The notes beneath the pieces were generated by a model, which worked only from the letters and a program-made list of their open reading frames with translations, was not told where the DNA came from and did no database searches. From Cudoniella acicularis (lineage: Eukaryota; Ascomycota; Leotiomycetes; Helotiales; Helotiaceae), in NCBI GenBank assembly GCA_013054445.1, contig JAAMPI010000324.1, positions 1 to 43,233 on the forward strand: DNA of 43,233 nt. The letters run 5' to 3'. Position numbers and translations under genes: made by a program. Below are positions 34,651 to 43,233 of the stretch, piece after piece (positions within the stretch are counted from its first letter, which is position 1; every line of letters starts with the position of its first letter).

Positions 34651-35678
34651 TCATTCATAAAACGGACAATACCTAAACTTCTCTTTAGTAATGTACAAAC
34701 TAGGATTCCCTGCTAGCAAAAGCTTCTTCTTCTAGAGTTTGTTCAAGGCCCCCTTGCTAAGGTAACGAGACCACAGGTTTCACAAACAGCATTCTCATCA
34801 CGCATACCACAGATACGAGAATATCTTCAGTAAACAACACATACAGACAAACGCCTCAATGCAAGAAAGATAAAGGACAAGGCTCCGGGTATAACTTTTA
34901 AGAAAAACTTTTTATCTAGACCCGTCACCATACCGTTACCTCGAGTTGCGAGGATGGAAGTCGTGGCAAGGATATCGAAAGCCTGGCCCTTAAGATAATT
35001 TGAAGTCACGACAGCCCAAATGAATTCGTTTTCCGGCTGCGTGCTGATGATTGAAGAGTTGTACCTCTTAAGAAGTTCACAGCCTTAGTCTGTATCCTCC
35101 TAAACTTGTTGTCGAAGTTGGCCTATAAGAAGGGTAGAGGCAAAGACGTCTGATGCCAGGTAGAACCAATATGTCTCTAACCCTCAAGATACTTACTTTT
35201 CTTTTTTTTTTACTCGCAGACTGGGGGTCGCAGTCTCTCGAAGGGGCAATAGCCATGCCACCAAATGCACGAAGAAACCCTTAATTAAATTTAGGACAAA
35301 GAAAGGGAAGAAAAAACGCAAAACTGTATCCCGAAGAGCGAGTATGAGAGGGAAAAATTCGTTTGATTCATGCAAGCGTGTGTATATTATGATACGCACT
35401 GAACACCTTGAACGCCTGCCTGCCAGCTAGCCCTTTGCAACACCATATAGCAAGCTAGAATAGCTATGAGCTATGGGCCATGATAACCAGAGCAACAAAC
35501 AAAAGTAAAGCAGAATGCACATGTGAAAATCAAACGTCCTCCCGAAACACAAGTCCTGCCCCGCTATGATCTTCCGCCGCCGCGTACCAGCTTGTTAGCT
35601 ATCAAGCACATTGTCCCAAGCTTACACTTCTTTACTTGATTGACTTCTCGAAATTCGCCTTCGGCTAGCCACACCACC
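34651..35678 (-). other. Unexplained interval upstream of the USE1-like gene
   Basis: The minus strand at 35075-34827 has an open, protein-like frame (ELLKRYNSSIISTQ ... GQAFDILATTSILATRGNG ... FIFLALRR) ending at TAG/TAA near 34827. Upstream of it is an intron-like pair: donor GTAAGT near 35198 and pyrimidine-rich acceptor CTTCTTATAG near 35128. The flanking frames do not join into one long protein in any way I can see. It could be a decayed gene piece, a non-coding transcript or chance. Nothing here resembles the Use1 N-terminus. Confidence 0.3.
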
Positions 35679-36587
35679 CTAATCATCACTCTTCTTCCTC
35701 CGCCCCTTGCCCTTCTTTGGCTTCTTCTGCGCTTCTTCTTCCTCGCTCTCACTCCCCTCAACTTTCTCCTTCCGCTTCCGCCCCTCTCCACCAGCACCCT
35801 CTTGTGCCTCGCTAACCCTCCCCACAATATCCGCCAAGAAGTCAAACTGCTCCGGACTACCCAATACCACTGCCTTCAAATGCTGAGCCGTGACCCTCTT
35901 ACCACCTTTCTCCTTGGCCTTCTCCGCCGCGCCACTAACCAAACTTATCATGAATAGTTCTAAGGCCTTAGAGACAGCAACGGGTGTAACTTGGGCGACT
36001 TTTCCAACCTCTTCGTCCGCTTGCATGATGCGTTTTATGCGCGCGACGGGGAATTTGGTCTTGATTTCGATGTTGTTTGGGTTGGGGTTCTTGTATTGTG
36101 GTGGGACATTCGAGTTTGAGGAGGAAGAGGAGGCTTGGTTGCGCGGTTGGCGGGCTGCTCGGGCGGACATGTTGGTGGTTGTGGTTGGCGAGGGGGTGTA
36201 ATCGTTTGCGCCGTCAAAGGCTGAGGAGTAGTTTTCTGTTTTTATGCCGGGAGGCGCGTAGTAGGATGATGAGGGCGCACCAGCAGGGGCGGAAGAGTTG
36301 CTGAATGAATGTGAGGGTGGCAGCGCGGGGATCGGGGGCATATATTGCGCGTTGTAGTCCCCAAAGTTGGTAGCCCCACCAAACGACGATGATTGTTGAT
36401 TCGATTGGTACGCGTGTAAACTTTGTGTTTGGTGATGTTGTTGCGGATTTGTATTGTAGGCGGAAAGGACAGGTGAGCGCGGCGCGTAGGAGGATGTCGA
36501 GGTTGGTTGGTAAGGTTGTGGTTGTTTGCTTGGAGAGGGGAGAAAGCTCGAGAGATCGGGGGATTGCGGTGCATATGTACTGTCCAT
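35679..36587 (-). CDS. bur6: Histone-fold transcription repressor, NC2-alpha (Bur6/DRAP1) type
   Basis: A single exon of 302 aa. The first 165 residues are a disordered Ser/Tyr/Gln/Pro-rich extension ([20 protein letters not shown] start). The histone-fold domain spans about 170-255: [48 protein letters not shown] and [11 protein letters not shown]. The tail is acidic then strongly basic ([15 protein letters not shown]), suiting DNA binding and nuclear import. NC2-alpha pairs with NC2-beta (Dr1), clamps TBP on promoter DNA and blocks TFIIB. The FPxARIKxIMQxDEExGK signature favours NC2-alpha over NF-YC or Dpb3 relatives, which share the fold. The gene starts at CCATGG-type context; a reverse CCAAT lies at 36891-36895, about 300 bp upstream. 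Confidence 0.85.
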   Translation of the reverse strand: MDSTYAPQSPDLSSFLPSPSKQPQPYQPTSTSSYAPRSPVLSAYNTNPQQHHQTQSLHAYQSNQQSSSFGGATNFGDYNAQYMPPIPALPPSHSFSNSSAPAGAPSSSYYAPPGIKTENYSSAFDGANDYTPSPTTTTNMSARAARQPRNQASSSSSNSNVPPQYKNPNPNNIEIKTKFPVARIKRIMQADEEVGKVAQVTPVAVSKALELFMISLVSGAAEKAKEKGGKRVTAQHLKAVVLGSPEQFDFLADIVGRVSEAQEGAGGEGRKRKEKVEGSESEEEEAQKKPKKGKGRRKKSDD

Positions 36588-38671
36588 GGTTTTTTTGTTC
36601 GTGAACTTTTGGCCGAGGGCGGTATGCGGGATGCAGGGCTAATGCAGTTGTGGATGGCAGAAGTTCCCTGGCCGGAGACGGAGATGATGACCCGGCGGAA
36701 CGTCCACAAATGCCTCTTGGGACACTTGATATTACCGTGCCCAGCCCAAAAGGGAGGGTGAAGGTATTCCCAAGTAAAAGCTCAAGAAACTCGAAACACT
36801 TTCGTACGGAGTGTAAATAACCCCTCCACTTGTCCTGTGCCTGATCCGGAAGCAGCCAAGCCTTAGCAAGCCTAGGGCGGTGAGAGTGTGATTGGCTGGT
36901 CGGCGAAACACTTATTCCGTCAAATTCCAGGTCCGAAATGGGCCAGGTCTCGTGATATTGCGTTTGTGGGCGAGTTGTTTGGTTCTGGGCTGTGAGTGGT
37001 CGAGGTCGAGGTCTCACATGGAAGCGAGTTTCGTGCAGCTTTGTGATTTTTGGGGCGCGGAGGATGGATTTTAAATAGCTTAAGTACCGGAAGCCAGGAG
37101 CAGGGATCACCTGCGGCCTGACGTATCCGGCTAGCGCGGCGCCACGAAGTTTTCCCCCTTCGGCCAGGCAGAAACAAGAAACACCAAATTTTGACGACAC
37201 GTCGATATCAACACCATGGATGATACCTTTTTGGGATGTGGGTGAGCGATCCGGATACAAACACCGGGAGCGCATCGTGTTGTTTGTGTTGATGAGTCTG
37301 ATGTCATGTTGATGAAGACACTCTGTCGCATTGACAATGACTACAAGTGCGTGCGGCCGTTTGCGGTTGAATGAGCTGACACGATCACCGCCCAGCCTCG
37401 TCCTTGGGACCTTGGCAGACACCAGCCTCGTGATGTTTACTTTCTTTCTTCATTTTCGTATCTACATTGTTCTTGGTTATCACGATGGGGTATTTTGTGG
37501 CAAGATATTGCAAGATGAGTGTTTTAAGACAAAGCCGAGCTTTCCGTGGCAAAAGTGTGGGTGTTGCGACATTGTTCGTTTGGAGGGGTCAAACTTGACT
37601 TTGCAGCCCCCTTTCGAAAGACCCTGCATACATCTTGTTGGGTGATGATACCCAAGAGCTTTACCCGAGACCCTTGAATGCGTGCATGCAGCTATGAAAG
37701 TCCGAAGCCTTGCACGGAAGTGTGGCGGTTCCTGCTTGAGTAGTGAGGTCTGTGACGGAGTTTACTTGATCTAATCTGACAACAAGACGATTTGCGGTAT
37801 TGCATGTAAACTTGGTATGGATCCTTTTATTTTTCCGTGCTTCTGAATTGATAAAAGAGTTCTGGTTATTTGGTTGTATTTAATGTCTCAATTTTGCGAA
37901 TAAACCACTTGCTTTCTCGAAAGAACCTTCTTTTGGTGCATGACCTTTTGGAAGCTATCATCCTTTCTAACTACTATAACAAGTATGTAGAGAAGTTGGG
38001 GAGGAGATGTGTGTTCTTCGTATGGTTGCTCTTTGAGAGTTTTGGGTGTTGATGCGGGGATAGAAGAGGAGGGAAATTAGTACGGGAGTACAGGAGTATT
38101 GTATTGTAGAGTATAGTCATAAGTATAGAGCACTGTACCGTAGAAATATTACCTAATACACAATAGATGAGATACATCCCGAAAAGAAAACATAAAACAC
38201 CTTGAGACTCAAGAATATAATTTGAGATGGCTCGCGTCACTTTACCTGCCTGCCGTCACGAATCACGCCGTGCTATACTGCTATATTATGCAGAAAGGCG
38301 GCATGACAACCTCTAGTCTCACATATGAAACAATTCTCTCTTCTCTCTCCATTTATGTACAGTGTATTTGTAACTTGCATTTTTTATTTGATTTTCTGTC
38401 CTGGTTTCAAAAACTATTGACCCCGATGAAAATTCAAAAATGCACCATACCGTTCCTTGAGGTATTTTGCAGGCTCATGTACTTCTAGCCATTTCCGTTT
38501 CCAAAAGAAAGAGAAAGCCTGCTAGCAGTGAGCGACCAAAATCCAAGAAAAAAGACCTTATTCCTATCGCCGATTCCGTCCTACCTTCACAGAAATGCTG
38601 GTCTCCCCTTTTTCATCATCTCAATTTCCCAATTTCCAAAAGCACTTGAGCATTTCCATGTCTGGAATACC
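36588..38671. promoter_or_regulatory. bur6 promoter and further non-coding sequence
   Basis: The first 800 nt are GC-richer and hold an unusually long open frame on the minus strand (ATG at 37278, running to 36214 inside bur6 in another frame). I treat it as leader or chance; see findings. From about 37450 to 38670 the sequence is AT-rich with no protein-like frame on either strand. Confidence 0.45.
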
Positions 38672-38847
38672 CTAAAGACCCTCAGAAGCCAAAGCAGTCA
38701 GACCCTCAACCTCACCTCTAATTCGCTCCAGCCAAAGCAATTCCTCCAACAACTCGAAATCGTTATACGTCTTCATCACCTTCTCTACGGCGTTGAAATC
38801 GGGACAGGCTTTCATCATCTCTTTCCTGCTTCGTTGTCCATTAGTAG
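38672..38847 (-). CDS. Candidate last exon of a small unrecognised protein
   Basis: A protein-like, acidic, helical tail is encoded up to TAG at 38672: KEMMKACPDFNAVEKVMK, TYNDFELLEELLWLERIRG, EVEGLTALASEGL. An acceptor with a strong pyrimidine tract (CCCCTTCGTATTCTCAG) lies just before 38847, suggesting this is the last exon of a spliced gene. Read from the internal ATG at 38818 it would be 48 aa. I could not place the first coding exon; no ATG lies in the 700 nt upstream apart from a 9-codon frame at 38840 that overlaps it. A splice pair in possible 5'-UTR sequence (GTAAGT near 39339, branch TACTGAC, AACAAG near 39279) fits a multi-exon transcript. Family unknown; moderate-to-low confidence. 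Confidence 0.4.
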
Positions 38848-39757
38848 CTGAGAATACGAAGGGGAAAAGCGAGCAAGTTTCGTAGGTGGAGATGGGGTGA
38901 AGGGTGGGTTTGGGGAGGTGTTTTGTGTTAATGTTGATAGTGGGAAAGGCGGAGGTGATGGAGGAAGAGCGGCTGGTGGCGGGTGAGGTGGTGAAGTTGA
39001 GGCAGAAGATGAGGTAGAGGAGGAAGGGGAGAGTGGGTGGTGGTGGTTGGTTTGAGTGCAGATTTTTGCTTTCTTTGAGGTTGAGTTGATTTGTCTGATT
39101 GGGTGTTTTTTGAGGAGGTGAATTGATTTTAAGGGGATGGAAAGGTGATGTGCGTACTGTTTGGAGTGTAGTGTAGTGTTCAGATGTAGAGAGTGCGTTT
39201 TTCCCTGGAGATGCAATCCTACTAGGATATTGCGTGATATGTGTCTTTAATTGAGATCAGAACCTGCTGATCTTGTTGTTGACAGTCAGTATTAGATTTG
39301 CGATTCAACTTGTGCGTAAGGTGAGCTACTTACTTGGATTGAAACGTGGAGGTTGGCGTTGAAGAGATTCTCTTGTTAACTAACTACTTGACTCTTGAGG
39401 CTGTTGGCTTTTGCTTACGGTTGAAATATTTTTCTTAATTCGTGTTGTTATAACTTGGAGGTTGTAAAGAAGGAAGAAGGTAGGAGGAATTTGCTTTTGT
39501 AGAAGTGGACGGAATGTAGATAGTGAATGAAAAATTAGGGTGTTCATACCGCGTAAGCTATTGAATCTTTGTGTAGTGCCGTCTGAACGCGGTGTGTGGT
39601 GCCGCCGGTACCCGGCATACCCCGCATGTGCTTGGTGAATAGAGTGTAATTGATTAAATATTGAGTTAGAAGGAGGCTCGGCCGGTGTATATGGATGCCC
39701 TAGCTTGCCGTGAGGAAACTTTAATCTGACATGTCGTACTGATACACAGTCTCGTAT
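38848..39757. other. Non-coding stretch (probable intron/leader of the small gene)
   Basis: Strongly purine-rich on the plus strand at 38860-39130, so pyrimidine-rich on the minus strand, as expected of a long intron ahead of the 38847 acceptor. The Pro/Ser-rich minus frame 38815-39216 is a by-product of that composition. The right end should hold the 3' UTR of the Sel1-like gene. Confidence 0.4.
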
Positions 39758-40956
39758 TCACGAGAGCTTGATTCGATCTGAGTCCCATTGGCTCTTCAGG
39801 TCGAGTGCCTGCCTCTTCACTTCGGGAATCTCCTCTGCTCTGTTCAGCCATCTCAATCCTTCTGATTCTTGTCCAACTGCTCTGCAAAGCAAAGCTAAAT
39901 TTAGCATGCTTAATCCAAATCCCCCAGAAGCAGCGCTGAGAAACCATTCTCTTGCCATGCCATAGTCATCCAGTGATTTCGGAGTCTTTCCTTCTTTTTT
40001 AATTCTTGCAAGGTGAATTGCACCGAGGTTGTGGCATGCTTCGAGGCTTCCGGATGAGGCAGCCTTGATTAGATATACCTCTTGTTTTGGTGACCCTGGT
40101 TCTTGTAATTGTGAAAGGTAGAAATATCCCACTGGCTCATCAAGTTCCAATGCTGCTTTCTTGAAGGCAATTTCTGCTTCTTTCTTATTTTGCATGGCGA
40201 GCAAGATCCGTCCTTCATGAACAAGGGCATCGCCGGCACCGTTAATACCCAGACTGCCGGTTGGTGGCTGAGTAGCTTTACGGAACCATTCAAGAGCTTT
40301 CTTGTTCTTTCCCTGGCTGTATAGCACTTTGCCAAGAACCATCATTGCTTCAGGATCATTGTCATTCTTCACCATGAGTCCAAGACGCTTCAGAAAATTT
40401 TGGAAATGGTCAACAATGCCGAATTGGATAGCTTCGATGATAATTTCAAATGTTGCCGTTTTCTCTCCTTGCTCAGATGCAGAATACAGGAGCTTTCTTG
40501 CAAAAGTTTGTTGGGCTTTAGTCGGGCTCTTTTTAATAATTGCCCCAAGAAGAGTCAAGGTTAGTGGAGTGACTCCATGTTCTAAATACCATTAGAATTA
40601 TTTTAACTGCATCTTGGAAGGAATACGGCACCATTGCATAAATCCTTTTCAAGACTGCTACCCACGTTTGCCCCCAATCGTTCGTACTCACGAAGGAATT
40701 CAAGAGCTTTTCTTGCGCTTATATTGATCAACCCAGATTTGCTGGCTGACTCAAGCAAGGCAAGGGGCGGTAATGACTGTTCGACATCAGAGGCTTTCTT
40801 CGGCTGAGTAGTTTGAGGGGTGGGTCCGCGTGTTCGAGAGACTCTTGGGGAGGGTCTGGGTTTGGCTTCATGATGAGGTGTGGAATGGAAACTCCTGACG
40901 CCAAGTGCTTTGCACCCATTTCTGAGTACAGGTATCGATCTTCTTATGGTGATCAT
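39758..40956 (-). CDS. Mitochondrial Sel1/TPR-like repeat protein
   Basis: Two exons, 40632-40956 and 39758-40581, give 382 aa. The N-terminus MITIRRSIPVLRNGCKALG followed by RSFHSTP is a typical mitochondrial presequence with a cleavage-like site near residue 25. The mature part is alpha-helical with repeat motifs: AMMVLGKVLYSQGKNKKALEWF, ALVHEGRILLAMQNKKEAEIAF, ACHNLGAIHLARI, AREWFLSAASGGF and SMLNLALLCRAVG. These resemble Sel1/TPR units, which act as protein-binding scaffolds. The 50-nt intron is inferred from a weaker GTGCCG donor, a TTTAG acceptor and a CTAAT branch; the join gives LCNEHGVTPLTL. A matrix or inner-membrane assembly role is likely, but the partner is unknown. It is divergent from the Utp16-like gene, 363 nt apart. 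Confidence 0.75.
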
Positions 40957-41319
40957 TTTGTGGGATTATCGACCCATTCTGATGGTAATGAATTGACCAG
41001 TTGGTGAGGGATTAAGGAGATGAATGCTGTTCGTTCTCCAGACCTTTGAGCAGCGATTTCTGGGTGGCATTCTTGTCAGTGAGGATTGCCATTTGTTGGA
41101 TTCGAGAATAAATACTTTTTGATAATATTGACTAATCGAAGCCTGCGTTGAAGTTGTGGCATTGAAGCGGGGGTTGGACAAAAAGGGCGGTGAGAAAGCC
41201 CCACTAGTCATTTTCAGGCTATTCTGCCAATTGAAACCGCACCTCAATCAGAAAATTATCCGATCTCCAAGCATATTTTCCACCTCGTTCCACTGCACAA
41301 AAGACTCTCCGTCTCCCTA
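40957..41319. promoter_or_regulatory. Compact divergent promoter, Sel1-like / Utp16-like
   Basis: Only 363 nt separate two divergent start codons, so this is probably a shared bidirectional promoter. I see no TATA box and no clear PAC or RRPE ribosome-biogenesis motif. Confidence 0.45.
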
Positions 41320-42491
41320 ATGTTCTCGCGAATAATCACCACGGCTAAGAAATACTTGTACATCCCACCAGAATCCCAAGAAGCTCCAGAGTCCAACCTT
41401 AACACTGCGACACCGGACCAGTCCTCTAGTAAGTCAGGCTCCCCTCTATGCGCTCCCTTTTTGGGTCCCACGGACTAGTTCCCGCTTAGCATGCAGGCAG
41501 GCTCTGTCTTGCAGATTTTTTTTTCTTGGGTCCTTTGGCTAATTGCACAGTGGGTGCGAGTCAAGAAGCCCGTAAGCGCAAGCAAATACCAGTCGAAGAC
41601 GACGACGAAGAAGAAGATACCATTAACGTCTATGTTCCAACCCCGAAAAGAAAATCTAGGGAGATTTCTAGAGACGAACAAATTCCGGATTCTGGCAACG
41701 ACGACGAACCTATTGAGGTTAGCTCGAAGAGAAGAAGAATCGACAAGAAGGGTGCGACAAAGAAGGAGAACGAATTGGTGATCAGAAACACACGGCCCGT
41801 TGTTGAGATTCCTGTCATGAGCTCGAGTCCTGTTGTGAAATCTCGAAGCCCTCGAAGTCCGCCAAAGAAAGTACACAAGCCTGAGATAGTGGAAATCTCC
41901 GACGACGAAGAGGTCGAGGAAGCTGAAGTAGAGGAAGTAGCTGAGGAGAAAGTAGAGGAGAAGGAAGAGGAAGAGGAAGAACTAGAGGAGAAAACGGAGG
42001 AGGAAGCAAAGCTGGAAGTCGAACAACCAATCGAGTCGCCAATGGACCAACCCTCGGATCCCGAACCTGGCCAAGAGAACCGCCTCAACAATCAAAACGA
42101 AACAACCAAAATGACCCGTGAAGGAACAGCTAAGAGGAAAGGTGATGTGCTTGCAGAGCTGCCTATCCCTCGCTCGAGAGCTATACCAGATCTTTTACCG
42201 ATGGAACTATTGGAAGATGACGAACCGGCTGCAACAACCACTATCCAGAACTTCCAACAAATGAGACCGAAGAAAACAAAGTTTGCGGATCTTGTGGAAC
42301 CACCACCAAAAGATCGACGAATGGGCTCTACTACTTTTCGTGTATCAAAGAAATCCGACTCGAAGTTAGCACCCAAAGCCTCACATCGGGCACGGTCTAC
42401 GAAGGAAGCGTGGCTTCAAGGACGTGCAGGAAAGACTGTTGGTGCTAACCGGAAGCCTTTCTCAAAGGGGTTTTTCGTGTCTAAGAAATGA
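41320..42491 (+). CDS. U3 snoRNA-associated Utp16/Bud21-like protein
   Basis: Exons 41320-41428 and 41551-42491 give 349 aa. The start MFSRIITTAKKYLYIPP is joined by a GTAAGT donor and a GCACAG acceptor (branch GGCTAAT) to MGASQEARKRKQ. The middle is basic then strongly acidic (ISDDEEVEEAEVEEVAEEK, and so on). The conserved C-terminal block contains KKTKFADLVEPPPKDRR, MGSTTFRVSKKSDSKLAPK, STKEAWLQGR and KPFSKGFFVSKK. This pattern fits the Utp16 family of the small-subunit processome, nucleolar factors for 18S rRNA maturation that bind U3 snoRNA. The acidic-basic make-up is as expected for a nucleolar protein. The intron contains an 11-T run at 41517-41527, a possible indel-prone site. Confidence 0.8.
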
Positions 42492-43233
42492 TGAAAAGGT
42501 TCCTGGGTTGACTCCAAGGCGCTTTGTACAAGAGACAACTGAACCATCACATTGGTTTCTTGGGTCGCCAGTATTAGAATCTCTTGAAAGGCTCGTGCTT
42601 CAAAGCACTCACATCCCTGCATTCCGCACAGGACGAGACGGCAACAGACGAAAAGTCATACTTGAGCTGCCTGCTCCTCGATATGAGATACAGCTTGCTT
42701 ATGGAACAGGCCTTGACGAAGCACCTCGGAAATATAGAAGCGCATAATCACGATGCGATGGGTCTAGTGTTGGAGTATCTGGCTAATCCCTCTCACACTT
42801 GTGCCATGATATGCAGCCATAATGGAGCACTGCGATAAAGACGCATAAGGCTGCATTGGGCTGGTAAGATCTTACCAGCCATGGCCAACATAGCCACTAT
42901 GGTTGTGCTGATGATCAATATTTCAGAATACGAAATTTTTAGAATTGAAAACTTCATCGGCTCATTATTTGTTGGCCAGTCTTGCTGCCTGTGACATATT
43001 TAACTCTATCTCCTATATGTAATTCACATGCCAAAATCTGTGTGGCTTTGTTCCTCCTGACTCACGGTACAAATTATCTTGGAAACACAATATAATTCCA
43101 AATATACAGATTCGACCTTGAATCAAACGTGCTATTTACAATCCGTTTATTTCCAACCATTCCTCCCTTCTCCGCCCTTCCCCTTATCCTCCTCACCTCA
43201 CACCCTTCCCTCCATCTCCACCACCCATCCTCC
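42492..43233. other. Right-edge stretch: utp16 3' UTR and beyond
   Basis: No convincing gene. Two frames running out of the Utp16-like gene (42424-42747 and 42584-42838, +) show no domain. The last 80 nt are C/T-rich on the plus strand, so the minus strand is Gly/Arg-like. This could be the end of a neighbouring gene or simple sequence. Confidence 0.45.

Noticed and set aside
38815..39216. 133-codon Pro/Ser-rich minus frame
   Set aside because: It comes from a pyrimidine-rich intron-like tract and runs through a strong acceptor site.
1..43233. Search for biosynthetic cluster, transposase/reverse transcriptase, rRNA, tRNA, CRISPR
   Set aside because: No signature of any of these was seen by eye; a profile search would be needed to exclude small or decayed copies.

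Overview
This window looks like a nuclear scaffold from a filamentous ascomycete (Pezizomycotina). The gene set and protein style fit Leotiomycetes (Helotiales) best, but I hold that rank loosely. The evidence is short GT-AG introns (mostly about 50-120 nt) with CTAAC/CTGAC-like branch points, a trifunctional TrpC, fungal Nup188, Tim9, Use1, NC2-alpha and Utp16, and long gene-poor stretches between compact housekeeping genes. One undetermined base (N, 12286) inside a GA microsatellite marks it as draft sequence.

Layout: a membrane-anchored alpha/beta hydrolase (1562-3053, -); a large C2H2 zinc-finger protein, frameshifted in this copy (4217-7797, -); a gene-poor block of about 6.6 kb (7.8-14.4 kb) with only repeats, hairpins and weak micro-ORF candidates; tim9 (14452-15015, -) divergent from a Sac7-type RhoGAP (16342-19310, +); nup188 (20861-26551, -) divergent from trpC (27378-29718, +); a BRCT-WGR protein (30895-32756, +); an apparently N-terminally shortened USE1-like SNARE (34042-34650, -); an NC2-alpha/Bur6 histone-fold protein (35679-36587, -); an uncertain small gene (38672-38847, -); a mitochondrial Sel1/TPR-like protein (39758-40956, -) divergent from a Utp16-like nucleolar protein (41320-42491, +).

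There is no biosynthetic cluster, mobile element with recognisable coding capacity, rRNA, tRNA or CRISPR array. The genes are ordinary housekeeping functions that do not form one pathway: mitochondrial import, nuclear pore, tryptophan synthesis, ER SNARE, transcription repression, rRNA processing and Rho signalling.

I see no convincing new multi-gene system. The best observations concern gene structure: a 528-nt intron in the RhoGAP that is in frame and stop-free (exitron-like), a single-base frameshift that separates the zinc fingers from the rest of their protein, an 8-nt coding first exon in tim9, a perfect CPC1/GCN4-type site overlapping the 5' splice site of trpC, and a USE1 gene with no visible N-terminal half.
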